A stretch of 50,904 nt of DNA from an uncultured Granulosicoccaceae bacterium (GTDB lineage: Bacteria; Pseudomonadota; Gammaproteobacteria; Granulosicoccales; Granulosicoccaceae). The stretch is taken from contig CALLOA010000014.1 of NCBI GenBank assembly GCA_938005265.1, positions 1-50,904 on the forward strand. The letters run 5' to 3'. A program made the position numbers and the translations under genes. The notes under the pieces were generated by a model, which made no database searches, was not told the DNA's origin, and saw only the letters and a list, made by a program, of their open reading frames with translations. Positions 25,601 to 34,367 of this stretch are shown piece after piece; the first letter of the stretch is position 1, and every line of letters starts with the position of its first letter.

Positions 25601-25817
25601 CAAGGTCCTGAATCGCCTCCTCGATCTTTATGGTGATGCCTTCTTCGACCTCCGTCGGCGAAGCGCCACGAATCGATACACTGATGTTGACAGCATCACG
25701 CGCAAAGCTGGGGAATACCTCCAAAGGCAGGCGCGTTAATGTGAATAGCCCCCAGGCAACGATCGAAAACAGGAGCAGATTCGCGGCGACTCCATTTCTT
25801 GTAAACCACGCTATCAT
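22617..25817 (-). CDS. RND-family efflux pump permease (HAE1-like)
   Basis: The 1066-residue inner-membrane permease has the RND two-fold repeat: helix 1, a large periplasmic loop, helices 2-6 with the proton-relay GIVVDDAIVTGENIYRRM in helix 4, and a second loop. The matching second half has ALIGVVVNDSLVLVDYVNKR in helix 10. Length and motifs fit hydrophobe/amphiphile exporters of the AcrB/MdtBC class, although the sequence is closer in feel to the shorter marine AcrB-like pumps. The last 45 residues are a low-complexity Gln/Asn/Ala/Thr/Lys tail beyond the last helix. It starts 7 bp after the adaptor gene stop, so both form an operon; no outer-membrane channel gene is in the window. Confidence 0.94.
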   Translation of the reverse strand: MIAWFTRNGVAANLLLFSIVAWGLFTLTRLPLEVFPSFARDAVNISVSIRGASPTEVEEGITIKIEEAIQDLEGISELSSNAREGSGTVTVLASKGTDTRKLLEDIKQRVDQIGDFPADADTPRIFIPQRNRDVISVLVAGNIAESQLRQHANRIRDDLEALADVSSVELSGVRNYEIAIEVPSQALVSYGLTLADVAQAVSASSLDLAGGAIRTTGGEVLLRADGQASTASQFRDIVLVTREDGARVTLGDIASISDGFDERELSQSFNGQRSIEIDVFRTGDESAIKVANQVKDYLSSLEGTLPGGVTVGYWRDSSRAVKARLNTLLKSAVQGSILILLLLTLFLRFWVAVWVFVGVPVSILGGIAMMPLMGVTINLLSLFAFILVLGIVVDDAIVTGENIYRRMREDPDRINAAIRGTHEVAVPVTFGVLTTVAAFMPLLMIEGVRGKIFAQIPLIVIPVLLFSLIESKLILPSHLSNLNFHKKKKPNIFARVQHRIADGLEWCIEHLYQPVLALALRFRYTTLSLFIGVMLIVFSMVSAGHIRFIFFPRIQSETAQASLVMPQGTPFEITQGHINRIADAAEQLKAKHIDPDTGESVILGVLSTAGSGGRGARGSHLGRVLFEIVPPEERTLDISSTELVREWRRMIGSVPGAKELNYRAEIGRGGSPIDIQIAGSDFERMSELAALFKNELRTYPGVSDVTDTFEGGKQEIRMSIKPEAQQLGLSLADVANQVRQAFLGFEVQTLQRDRDDVDVVVRYPGSERESLQSLEQMPIRTPAGEYVSFSSVVDAGIGRGFTTIKRINRNRTLNVTADVNKQTANIEGIKQNLQEFADTQLAAFPDLSVSLEGEAREQRDSFGSLKTGLWFVLAVIYALLAIPFRSYLQPILVMLVIPFGVVGGILGHMIMGMDLSIMSYMGMLALIGVVVNDSLVLVDYVNKRRRDGNVVYEALKIAGVARFRPVLLTSLTTFFGLMPLIFEKSTQAQFLIPMAVSLGFGILFATFITLFLIPVNYMVLEDIKSVFARLLGGKRSDQETAANQKNAAKPKTGPNQTAAAQTQGLS

Positions 25818-25824
25818 AGGGTGC

Positions 25825-27294
25825 CTACTCTACAGCGGTACGCAGCCAGGGCGGTACTCGACCACCGGCTGCAATTCGTTCACGGACCTGTTGCTTGTCC
25901 TGCTCAGGCAGCGTGCCACCTGATTCAATAATTTCGCGCCATTGCTTAAGGCGTGCACGTCTTTCGTCATCACTCAGTGGTTGTGACGATGCGTCGGCCC
26001 GGGCTTGTGCTGCAGTCGTGTTCTGAAGTTTTGAACCATCAGTCGCAGGTCCCTTTTGATCTTGCCGGCCGTCGGCCTTTCCGCTCGCAGGGCTACCACC
26101 TGCTTTAGCAGGCCGCTCTGGTGGTGGTGGTGCTTTGCCATCGATAGTGGCCCTGACTTTGGTGCCGTCAATAACCGTACCCAGTACGGTCGTCACAACC
26201 ACAGGTGAATCCGGCAAAGAACCTTCCGATTCAATAGCTGCAAATTCCTCATCATTCCAGGCTACCGTCACAGGGACTTTACGTATCAGACTTTCTTGAT
26301 CAACGATAACAATCTCGCGATCCTCTCGAACCGCACTGCGTGGCAATACGTAAACCCCTTCCAGCTTCTCAGCCGTTACGGTAGCTGTGACGTATTGACC
26401 AACACGCAACAGTTCACCAGCATCGCTGGCCGTGTTATCAACCTGGGCCACCACATGCAATTGCTGGGTCTGGGTATCAATCCCTTCCGAGCGAATAATT
26501 TTCCCCTCCCACATATGTTCCGCAGTGCCAACCTTGGCACGCAATTCGACACGGCTCAGCTCTCCAGTCGCAGCAGCGTCACTTTGTGTGCCGGGAATTT
26601 CCAGGTAAGCCAATTGGCTGGCAGCAAGCGGTAAACGCACTTCCAGAGCGCTACTGGCGTAAATCCTGCCGAGCATCACTCCGCGATTAACAAACTCACC
26701 AACGGCTACGGTCTTTTCCAGAACACGACCATCGAAGGGGGCAGTGATCACGGTTCTTGCCAAATCCAGCTCCGCTTTTTTCACCTGTGCATCAGCCGAT
26801 GCAAGCCCGGCACGGGCAGCTGCAACTTGCGGAACACGCGCGGTTAAAGCTGACGGTGAACCCTTACGACCGAGACTGGTCCAGTCTGCCTTGGCCTGCT
26901 TGGAACGCGCCTGCTCTTCCTGCAGCAAGGCACTGGCTTGTGCAACATTGGCCTGGGCCTGAATCAGTGCAATATCAAATTCCCGACGATCCAGCTCAAT
27001 TAAAGGTTCACCCTGCTTGAAATGTCCGCCGACCACAAAGTTGGGCGACAGGCTGACGATGGTGCCGGCGACTTCGGGTACCAGACTATTTTCGTTTTTC
27101 GGCCGCGCCGTACCGCGACTCTGCAGTAAAACCTGCATTGAACCGAGATTGAACGTCGATGCTTCAACCGCCAGTACTTGCTCGAATTGTGGCCGTTGGC
27201 GTGGCTCAGGGGCGTTTTCCTTGATGATTTTGGATGAATACACAGCGCCTACAAAAATCAGCACTGGCAAAAGAATTTTAAGTATTAGAAGCAT
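25825..27294 (-). CDS. RND periplasmic adaptor (membrane fusion protein)
   Basis: The 489-residue adaptor starts with a membrane anchor (LLILKILLPVLIFVGAVY). It then shows the HlyD/AcrA order: lipoyl half ENSLVPEVAGTIVSLSPNFVVGGHFKQGEPL, a coiled-coil hairpin (about 105-175), second lipoyl half DLARTVITAPFDGRVLEKTVAVGEFV, and beta-barrel. After about residue 390 it carries a Pro/Lys/Gln-rich linker followed by a helical segment (LSDDERRARLKQWREIIESG, then a Gln- and Arg-rich helix) of around 90 residues that ordinary adaptors lack. It would bridge the permease to an outer-membrane channel encoded elsewhere. Confidence 0.93.
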   Translation of the reverse strand: MLLILKILLPVLIFVGAVYSSKIIKENAPEPRQRPQFEQVLAVEASTFNLGSMQVLLQSRGTARPKNENSLVPEVAGTIVSLSPNFVVGGHFKQGEPLIELDRREFDIALIQAQANVAQASALLQEEQARSKQAKADWTSLGRKGSPSALTARVPQVAAARAGLASADAQVKKAELDLARTVITAPFDGRVLEKTVAVGEFVNRGVMLGRIYASSALEVRLPLAASQLAYLEIPGTQSDAAATGELSRVELRAKVGTAEHMWEGKIIRSEGIDTQTQQLHVVAQVDNTASDAGELLRVGQYVTATVTAEKLEGVYVLPRSAVREDREIVIVDQESLIRKVPVTVAWNDEEFAAIESEGSLPDSPVVVTTVLGTVIDGTKVRATIDGKAPPPPERPAKAGGSPASGKADGRQDQKGPATDGSKLQNTTAAQARADASSQPLSDDERRARLKQWREIIESGGTLPEQDKQQVRERIAAGGRVPPWLRTAVE

Positions 27295-27724
27295 TTATTT
27301 GATGCTGGACCTTAACTGATCAGGTAACTCTTTAGAAGACACAAATACAGTGCCATCGTGCAGTTGCTCGGGTTACAGGTATAAACATAGACACTTCATG
27401 CATCAGCGGCCGCCTTGGCAAAAAAGAATAAAATACTGTGATTTGGAAAATGATTGCCTGATACAGTGCCGAATAGTTATTTTTGAATCATGAACAAAAA
27501 TGCTAACACGAGCGGCGTTCAGATCATGAATCTTCCTCATTTATTCCACATTTTAGGGCTTTTACGCTGCCACCAAGGCTACAGATCGGCCAAATGTGCC
27601 GAGGTTCCCATGAGTTAACGCAAGCTGGGTTATACTAATAGCAGCACAACCCTGTAATCCTGTGCTTATTGTTGAATAATCCGTCCTTTAGGGCCTCTGC
27701 AACCCAAACTTTCAAATCCGCCAC
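27295..27724. promoter_or_regulatory. Divergent region between the efflux operon and ygiQ
   Basis: The 430 bp contain no convincing gene. TATACT at 27631-27636 is a fair -10 candidate about 90 bp before the ygiQ GTG start, with only a weak -35. I found no clear palindrome for an efflux regulator. Confidence 0.35.
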
Positions 27725-30112
27725 GTGTCTGAATCTGCTACATCCGGCAACCCGGGTTCGAGCTCGCTAGTTGTTCCAAGTGACGCTCGCCCACTTGATA
27801 ATTACCCACTTTACTGGGCTGAATGCTACGGCATTGCACCTTTTCTACCCATGTCTCGCGCCGAGATGGACGAGTTGGGCTGGGATAGCTGTGACATCAT
27901 CATTGTTACCGGTGATGCCTACGTAGACCATCCGAGTTTTGGCATGGCGATCATTGGTCGCCTGCTTGAAGCACAGGGATTCAGGGTTGGCATCATCAGC
28001 CAGCCCAAGTGGCAATCAGCTGAGGAATTTACCGCTCTGGGCAAACCCAATCTGTTCTTTGGTGTCACGGCCGGCAATATGGATTCGATGATCAATCGTT
28101 ATACAGCGGATCGAAAAATCCGTTCTGACGATGCCTATTCGCCCAACGACATCGGTGGATTGAGACCGGACCGCTGCTCCATTGTGTACTCTCAGCGATG
28201 CCGTGAAGCCTACAACGATGTACCTATCATCCTGGGAGGAATAGAAGCATCACTGCGTCGAATATCGCACTACGACTACTGGCAGGATAAAGTTCGACGC
28301 TCCATCCTTAGTGATGCCAAGGCCGACATGTTGTTGTTCGGGAATGCTGAACGCGCCATTGTTGAGATTGCTCACAGGCTGGCCAACGGATCTTCTGTCG
28401 ATACACTGCAAGATGTTCGCGGAACTGCCTACTTCGTTAAGGATATACCCGGCGGCTGGACGGTGATCGACTCAACCAATATCGACAAACCCGGGCGGGT
28501 GGAGCAACACTCCAATCCTTATGACTACAAGGAAGCGGAAAGTGGCCAATCGCCTGGCTGCAGTACAGGTCAATCCACCGCAAGCGGTGATAAAAAAGCC
28601 AACACGCAATCGGTGCAATTCTTCACACCGCAACAGCGAGCACAACTCAAACGCGAAGAACGGAATAAAACGGTTATTCGTTTACCGGCATTTAATGTTG
28701 TAGCCAACGACCCGGTTTCCTACGCGCATGCCAGCCGTGTTCTGCATCTGGAAACCAATCCCGGTAATGCACGTGCTTTGGTACAGAATCAGGGTGGACA
28801 GAAACTCTGGCTAAATCCACCGGCGCAACCCCTGTCGACCGAAGAAATGGACTACGTCTTCGGTCGTCACTTTGCACGTGTGCCGCACCCGAAATATGGC
28901 AATGCGCGAATACCAGCTTATGAAATGATTCGTTTTTCCGTCAACATCATGCGCGGCTGTTTTGGCGGCTGTACCTTTTGTTCAATTACCGAACACGAAG
29001 GCCGGGTCATCCAGAACCGTTCTGAAGATTCAATCATCAACGAAATCGAAGAAATTCGTGACAAGGTCCCGGGCTTTACCGGCGTAATCTCCGATTTAGG
29101 TGGCCCCACGGCAAATATGTATCGCATTGCCTGTAAGTCTCCGGAAATAGAAGCCGCTTGTCGTCGACCTTCCTGCGTTTATCCAGGGATTTGCTCCAAT
29201 CTTAATACGGACCATTCCCACACCATCAATCTTTATCGCCGTGCCAGGGAGTTGCCCGGGGTCAAGAAAATTTTGATCAGCTCTGGTTTGCGTTATGACT
29301 TGGCAGTCGAGTCCCCTGAATACGTTGAAGAATTGGTAACGCACCATGTTGGTGGCTACCTGAAAATTGCACCGGAACATACCGAGAGCAAGCCTTTATC
29401 AAAAATGATGAAACCGGGCATTGGCAGTTATGACCGTTTCAAGGAACTTTTTGAAAAATTTTCAAAGAAAGCCGGTAAAGAGCAGTACCTCATCCCCTAC
29501 TTTATTGCGGCCCATCCCGGTACAACAGATGAGGACATGATGAATCTGGCGTTGTGGCTGAAGAAAAATGGTTTCCGCGCAGACCAGGTACAAAATTTTT
29601 ATCCATCGCCCATGGCGACAGCTACCACCATGTATCACAGCGGCAAAAACCCGCTTAAAAAAATCAAAAGAGACAGCGAGGAAGTGCCAGTCGCAAAGTC
29701 CGCAACACAGAGAAAATTACACAAAGCGTTTCTGCGTTATCACGATCCCGCTAACTGGCCAATGTTACGAGACGCGCTCAAAGAAATGCGTAGAACTGAT
29801 CTGATTGGTGGTGGCAAAGATCAACTCATACCAGCGTACCAGCCTAAAGATGGCAGCTATAAGAGCCCAAGAAAGAAAAACAGCAACCAGCAAAATTCAT
29901 CGGCTCAAGGTGCCGGGCAAAAAAATAAGGGACGTGGAAAATATAACAAGAAGTCGCCAAGCCAGGCATCAAACAGCCGGCCAACACAAACAGGCAGCAA
30001 TAATAAGTCAGGTAGCAACAATAAGCGCAAGGCCTCAACCAACGCGGCGGACCCAAAGCGTGGCACCATTCAAACCCAGCACACGGGTTTGCCTCCGCGG
30101 CGCACAACCTGA
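27725..30112 (+). CDS. ygiQ: YgiQ-family radical SAM protein
   Basis: The 795-residue protein matches YgiQ throughout: [40 protein letters not shown], the radical SAM cluster [18 protein letters not shown] (Cys-x3-Cys-x2-Cys) and [34 protein letters not shown] and the C-terminal [14 protein letters not shown] follow. The start is GTG at 27725; the N-terminal [19 protein letters not shown] before the first internal ATG is conserved in the family, so the GTG is needed. Two regions are unusual: a hydrophilic insert (about 270-310) before the radical SAM domain and a C-terminal tail of about 95 residues rich in Asn, Gln, Ser and Lys. The biochemical role of YgiQ is still unclear. Confidence 0.94.
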   Translation: MSESATSGNPGSSSLVVPSDARPLDNYPLYWAECYGIAPFLPMSRAEMDELGWDSCDIIIVTGDAYVDHPSFGMAIIGRLLEAQGFRVGIISQPKWQSAEEFTALGKPNLFFGVTAGNMDSMINRYTADRKIRSDDAYSPNDIGGLRPDRCSIVYSQRCREAYNDVPIILGGIEASLRRISHYDYWQDKVRRSILSDAKADMLLFGNAERAIVEIAHRLANGSSVDTLQDVRGTAYFVKDIPGGWTVIDSTNIDKPGRVEQHSNPYDYKEAESGQSPGCSTGQSTASGDKKANTQSVQFFTPQQRAQLKREERNKTVIRLPAFNVVANDPVSYAHASRVLHLETNPGNARALVQNQGGQKLWLNPPAQPLSTEEMDYVFGRHFARVPHPKYGNARIPAYEMIRFSVNIMRGCFGGCTFCSITEHEGRVIQNRSEDSIINEIEEIRDKVPGFTGVISDLGGPTANMYRIACKSPEIEAACRRPSCVYPGICSNLNTDHSHTINLYRRARELPGVKKILISSGLRYDLAVESPEYVEELVTHHVGGYLKIAPEHTESKPLSKMMKPGIGSYDRFKELFEKFSKKAGKEQYLIPYFIAAHPGTTDEDMMNLALWLKKNGFRADQVQNFYPSPMATATTMYHSGKNPLKKIKRDSEEVPVAKSATQRKLHKAFLRYHDPANWPMLRDALKEMRRTDLIGGGKDQLIPAYQPKDGSYKSPRKKNSNQQNSSAQGAGQKNKGRGKYNKKSPSQASNSRPTQTGSNNKSGSNNKRKASTNAADPKRGTIQTQHTGLPPRRTT

Positions 30113-30179
30113 ATCCAGCCGGGAAGCAACCCAGCCGGTTTTACTTAGGCACCAACTAGTTACACAGGCACCTACCCTA

Positions 30180-30431
30180 CTAGTTGTGAACTACCAGGGG
30201 TGATGAGGCATCAGAATTGCCGCTTTCCTGTTGTTCCAGAAGTTCCAGCCATTGCGGATCTATTTTGGCACTGTCAGGGTCAGCTTGTACAAATTGTTGG
30301 CTCTCAAGCTCAGCAAGCTGGCCGCCATAGTTACAGCCACTACCACCGGCACCAGCAACCGCTGTTCCTGTAATCGCCAACGCGAACCCGGCTGCAGAAA
30401 TGGCCACAGCTGTACTTATTCGTGATCTCAT
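30180..30431 (-). CDS. Small secreted protein, unknown function
   Basis: This 83-residue frame starts with a clear signal peptide (MRSRISTAVAISAAGFALAITGTAVAG). A short mature part of about 56 residues follows: a Gly-Cys-Asn-Tyr segment with a single cysteine, then acidic and Gln-rich sequence. I know no family for it. It diverges from cysG and its stop codon lies in a small inverted repeat (CAACTAGT at 30153-30160 with ACTAGTTG at 30179-30186). A lone cysteine in the exported part could be used for dimerisation or metal binding. Confidence 0.6.
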   Translation of the reverse strand: MRSRISTAVAISAAGFALAITGTAVAGAGGSGCNYGGQLAELESQQFVQADPDSAKIDPQWLELLEQQESGNSDASSPLVVHN

Positions 30432-30557
30432 CGACTTGTCTCCAGTTAGGATAAATATCGAACACTCGATTAGTTATTGCACAAATTGCCGGACAACACA
30501 AGTTAAGCCAACAAATCATGCATTAAACAGCCTTTTCCATTCAATTTAGCTGCATTA

Positions 30558-30575
30558 AACGTTATCGTTAACGTT
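30558..30575. promoter_or_regulatory. 18-bp palindromic operator candidate upstream of cysG
   Basis: AACGTTATCGTTAACGTT consists of AACGTTA and its exact inverse TAACGTT around a TCGT spacer. It ends 41 bp before the cysG ATG and lies in the divergent region facing the small secreted protein. Size and symmetry suit a dimeric repressor such as a LacI-type protein; no regulator gene is adjacent. Confidence 0.5.
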
Positions 30576-30616
30576 GATACACTTCGGGCTCCAGATTGTT
30601 CCGTCACAACAGTACT

Positions 30617-32125
30617 ATGAAGCATCTACCCATTTTTCTGGATATCAGCCAACAGCACTGCGTTGTGATCGGCGGCGGGCAGTCCGCATCACGAAAAATT
30701 TCCTTGTTACTTAAATACGGTGCACATGTTTGCGTCATTGCGCCGGATCTTTCTCCATCACTTGCCAGGCTGGTTGCAGAGAACCAAACCAGTGCAGATG
30801 AACACAATCGGGCGACCAGTCAGTTGCAACACATCGCTGAACACTGTGCACTCGAAACGCTGCACATAAAACTGCAGTCTGCCCGGTTAGTGATTGCGGC
30901 GACAAAAGATGCAGCTACCAATCTGGACATAGCAAGCTGTGCCAAAGCATTGAATATCCCCTGTCACGTCGCCGACAACCCGGAAGCCAGCACATTTTTT
31001 CTGCCATCCATCGTTGACCGTGACCCGATTCAGATCGCCATTAGTAGTGGTGGAGCATCACCCATCCTTTCACGCCTGCTAAGGGATCGTATTGAAGCGT
31101 TTGTGCCCGTGAGTTATCGCGTACTTGGCAAAATGGCAAGCGAGTTCAGAACTACGGTCAAGGAGAAGTTGCAGACTGCAAGACAGCGCAAACAATTCTG
31201 GGAAAGAGCGTTACACGGGCGGGTGGCAGAGCTAGTCTTGGCAGGCCAGCCGGCAAGAGCCCGTTCCGAACTGATCAACAGCCTTGAATACACAAGCCGG
31301 AACGCAGCGGACCCGCTGCAAACAGACGTACACCCTGAAGGTGAGGTAGCACTGGTTGGCGCAGGACCGGGAGATGCGGAATTATTAACTTTGCGCGCCT
31401 TACGATTGATTCAATCGGCAGATGTGCTGGTTTATGATCGCCTTGTAAGTCAGCGCATCATGGATTTACGCCGCACCGATACCAGAATAATCTATGCCGG
31501 TAAGGCAAGGTCAAAACATACTATGGTGCAGGGTTCGATCAATGAGCTGCTCGTTAGCCTCGCCCGTGAAGGCAATCGCGTTGTTCGCCTGAAAGGAGGA
31601 GATCCCTTTATATTCGGGCGCGGTGGCGAAGAAATCGAAACACTGGCTAGCAATAACATCCCGTTTCAAGTGGTTCCCGGCATCACAGCGGCAAGTGGAT
31701 GTGCTGCCTTCTCAGGCATTCCTCTGACTCACCGTGATCATGCCCAGTCTTGTGTCTTTATGACCGGCCACCTAAAAAGTCAAGAAATCAATCTTGACTG
31801 GAGTCACCTACGCGACCCTTCCCAGACCATCGTTTTTTATATGGGCCTGATTGGATTGGAGAAAATCTGTGAAAACCTGATCAAAATTGGCAGATTGGGG
31901 GATACACCGGCAGCACTGGTTGAGCAAGGCACAACACCAAGCCAAAGGGTGCATGTCGGTACCCTTCAAACTCTCCCTGATCTTGTTACGCAGCATGCAG
32001 TACGAGCACCTACTCTGCTTATTGTTGGTAGTGTAGTGACTTTGCATGAGTCATTAGCGTGGTATCGATCAGGAACTACAGATGAAAATCGAAACGTTTC
32101 GCACTTCTCAGGTTCAGGAATTTAA
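30617..32125 (+). CDS. cysG: Siroheme synthase, trifunctional
   Basis: Starting at the ATG at 30617 (MKHLPIFLDISQQHCVVIGGG, as in homologues), the 502-residue protein has two parts. The N-terminal NAD-dependent precorrin-2 dehydrogenase/sirohydrochlorin ferrochelatase contains VVIGGGQSASRKISLLL and DRDPIQIAISSGGASPILSRLLRD. The C-terminal SAM uroporphyrinogen-III methyltransferase (from about 240) contains VALVGAGPGDAELLTL, RLKGGDPFIFGRGGEE, VVPGITAASGCAAFSGIPLT and VFYMGLIGL. It makes siroheme, the cofactor of assimilatory and dissimilatory sulfite reductases. It converges on dsrP with a 52-bp gap, a context that links it to sulfur oxidation. An upstream TTG at 30596 is rejected in favour of the family-conserved start. 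Confidence 0.95.
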   Translation: MKHLPIFLDISQQHCVVIGGGQSASRKISLLLKYGAHVCVIAPDLSPSLARLVAENQTSADEHNRATSQLQHIAEHCALETLHIKLQSARLVIAATKDAATNLDIASCAKALNIPCHVADNPEASTFFLPSIVDRDPIQIAISSGGASPILSRLLRDRIEAFVPVSYRVLGKMASEFRTTVKEKLQTARQRKQFWERALHGRVAELVLAGQPARARSELINSLEYTSRNAADPLQTDVHPEGEVALVGAGPGDAELLTLRALRLIQSADVLVYDRLVSQRIMDLRRTDTRIIYAGKARSKHTMVQGSINELLVSLAREGNRVVRLKGGDPFIFGRGGEEIETLASNNIPFQVVPGITAASGCAAFSGIPLTHRDHAQSCVFMTGHLKSQEINLDWSHLRDPSQTIVFYMGLIGLEKICENLIKIGRLGDTPAALVEQGTTPSQRVHVGTLQTLPDLVTQHAVRAPTLLIVGSVVTLHESLAWYRSGTTDENRNVSHFSGSGI

Positions 32126-32138
32126 CCGGCTGCAGAGG

Positions 32139-32165
32139 CCCTGCTGCACAGTATCGCAGCCAGGG
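32139..32165. terminator. Hairpin between convergent cysG and dsrP
   Basis: CCCTGCTGC (32139-32147) pairs with GCAGCCAGGG (32156-32165) apart from one bulged C, around an 8-nt loop. It sits between the stop codons of the two convergent genes and could end transcripts from both sides; there is no T-run. Confidence 0.45.
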
Positions 32166-32177
32166 AGCACGGATTGC

Positions 32178-33380
32178 TTAGATGAGCTTACTCACCGTAG
32201 ACGGCTGTGATTCGGGAATTAATGCAAAAACTCTGATCAAAAGCAAAAAAATAAAAAAGGAAAACGCCACACCACCTAACCCCACTCCCCACTCCCATAC
32301 ACTCGGTACGTAAGCCGGGAATCCTCCATCACCAAAACGACTCGCCAATACAGTTTTCCCCGGAAACAGAATCTTCGCCTGATTCTGGGAACCAATAATG
32401 ACTATATAAAGCAATAGGAATCCACCGGTCAAACTCATGATGGAACTGGCTATCTGTTTATAAATTCCACCTGGCTTCTTCAGTAGGTATAGTGTTATGC
32501 CTAGCGGGACAAGCAGGCCTGTCAAAACGTATACCACACTAAACATTGTCGTCAAGCCGCCTGTCAGCGTAAACAAAGGCACATAGAGGTCCTGCCTGGC
32601 ATAAACGTTTATCAAATGATACACAATCGAAAAAATTCCCAGCACCAACAAGAAAAGGAGCTGCATGCGATTAAACGCTTTTTGAAGTTCGTCATCTACC
32701 TGCGTAGACTGCCAGTGCTTGAGTAAAATAGTAACCAGTACCAATGCTGCTGTACCCAGCACTAGCGACAGCACCACAAAAAGCATTGCCATTAGTGCGG
32801 TATCAATTATATTTTTTCCTGTTAAAAGCCCGAATATAGCCCCTGTACCCGAGGTTAAGACAATTCGCCACACTAAAGCGGCCAGACCTATAGTTGTGAC
32901 TTGACGATTAAATCGTTTCTCCATCATCATCCACAGGTAGACAACACAAATTAGCAGCAGCCCCGTATACAGGAAAATATTCCACGTAAAGATAGATCCG
33001 AAATTATGGTGAGTGAAGGCAAGCAACAGGCGGTCTGGTCGCCCTAGATCAAGCACAAGAACAGTCAGACCACCCAGTAGAGTACTTGATGCCAGAACAA
33101 CCGATAATCGAGCAACAGGTTTGTAGACTTCCATGCCAAGAACTGATGCACAAGTGGCACCGTTGAGTACACCGGATGCAGTAACAATTAACCCAACAGC
33201 GAAGACATGTGGCAAACCCCAAGCCACATGATTATTCATGCCAGTAATAATATGCCCGCTAACCTCCATCATGTAAGCACAGTAGCCCCCCGAAATCATG
33301 GTGAGCAGACATAGCAAAATTACGCAGTAATAGCTGACGTTGCGCGGTTTAAAAGCAATGTAACGGACAGTGCTGTTCAT
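32178..33380 (-). CDS. dsrP: DsrP: NrfD-family quinone-interacting membrane subunit
   Basis: A 400-residue polytopic protein with about ten membrane helices of the NrfD/PsrC type, containing the N-terminal HIITGMNNHVAWGLPHVFAV and the LVLDLGRPDRLLLAFTHHNFGSIFTWNIF motif with Asp and Arg near the quinone site. It is the last gene of the dsrC-M-K-J-O-P run and pairs with the periplasmic ferredoxin DsrO just upstream (104-bp gap). In the DsrMKJOP complex it exchanges electrons between periplasmic DsrJ/DsrO and membrane quinones. Confidence 0.93.
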   Translation of the reverse strand: MNSTVRYIAFKPRNVSYYCVILLCLLTMISGGYCAYMMEVSGHIITGMNNHVAWGLPHVFAVGLIVTASGVLNGATCASVLGMEVYKPVARLSVVLASSTLLGGLTVLVLDLGRPDRLLLAFTHHNFGSIFTWNIFLYTGLLLICVVYLWMMMEKRFNRQVTTIGLAALVWRIVLTSGTGAIFGLLTGKNIIDTALMAMLFVVLSLVLGTAALVLVTILLKHWQSTQVDDELQKAFNRMQLLFLLVLGIFSIVYHLINVYARQDLYVPLFTLTGGLTTMFSVVYVLTGLLVPLGITLYLLKKPGGIYKQIASSIMSLTGGFLLLYIVIIGSQNQAKILFPGKTVLASRFGDGGFPAYVPSVWEWGVGLGGVAFSFFIFLLLIRVFALIPESQPSTVSKLI

Positions 33381-33484
33381 GCCTTCTCTTTACCCGGCAT
33401 GGATATCAATTCCAAGTAGCTCTACACTCCTTGCTGGCATTAGCCAGGAATCAGAGCAGCAACATTGCGGGCAGAAGAAAATTT

Positions 33485-34321
33485 TCATAGGCCTGTGTAG
33501 CGCACTGCAGTATTCAACTGAAGGTCTGCACGAACCTGCTTGGCATCATGTTCGCGTATCGATTTCGAAATTTCACTGTCGGGATTGTTTAAATCGCCAA
33601 ATACTATGGCACTGTGAGCATCTTTCCTACAGGCAACTGCACAGGCCGGTTGTAGATTCTGCCCGTCATCAATCCTATGGACACACAAGGTACAACTCTC
33701 TACTGTGCCCTTTCCTCTGGGTGCCCGCGAAAGTTGGTCTGTTACCGGTTCGTGTATGTAGGAACGCGCCTTATAGGGGCAAGCGAGCATGCAGTAACGA
33801 CAGCCTATGCACGTATGCTTGTTAACGAGCACAACCCCATCGGCTCGCTTGAATGATGCACCGGTGGGACAGACATCCACGCAAGGTGCTGTTTCGCAGT
33901 GTTGACACATTACCGGCAGAGACATCGTTTCCCCGCTGTCATTATCTTCAAGATCAATTTTACGAATCCACTGGGCATCCGTGTGGTCGTTACCACTTAC
34001 CCCGATTCCATGCTCTTCGTGACACCCTCGAACACAGGCATCACACCCCGCAGAACACTTGGAGGTATCAATCAACAAGCCCCAACGCCTTTCTGACGAC
34101 ACACCCGACACCGGCTCGTCGCTTGCCGCTGAACTACCAATATCAGCTGCCAACAGCGAGCCGCCTCGACTCACATTCATTGGTAATGACGATGCTGTGA
34201 GTGCTGAAACGCCCATCACGCCTATGCGTTGCAGAAAACGACGACGGGCAGCGTTCGCTTTGGTGTTGTGTTCGAAATCTGCATCCATGCAACTAACAGG
34301 ATCAGGTGCCAGGTCACTCAT
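33485..34321 (-). CDS. dsrO: DsrO: periplasmic Tat-exported 4Fe-4S ferredoxin subunit
   Basis: The 278-residue protein has an N-terminal twin-arginine signal (ARRRFLQRIGVMG, Arg26-28) after a 25-residue extension. The NrfC/PsrB-type iron-sulfur domains follow: KCSAGCDACVRGCHEEHG, MCQHCETAPCVDVCPTGA, NKHTCIGCRYCMLACPYKA and CTLCVHR ending with ACAVACRKDA. The cysteine sets fit four cubane clusters. It should sit on the periplasmic face bound to DsrP, with DsrJ encoded 46 bp upstream. Confidence 0.94.
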   Translation of the reverse strand: MSDLAPDPVSCMDADFEHNTKANAARRRFLQRIGVMGVSALTASSLPMNVSRGGSLLAADIGSSAASDEPVSGVSSERRWGLLIDTSKCSAGCDACVRGCHEEHGIGVSGNDHTDAQWIRKIDLEDNDSGETMSLPVMCQHCETAPCVDVCPTGASFKRADGVVLVNKHTCIGCRYCMLACPYKARSYIHEPVTDQLSRAPRGKGTVESCTLCVHRIDDGQNLQPACAVACRKDAHSAIVFGDLNNPDSEISKSIREHDAKQVRADLQLNTAVRYTGL

Positions 34322-34367
34322 AAATTATGTGGCTCCTGGCAACACTTATCATCAAATTCAGCATAAC

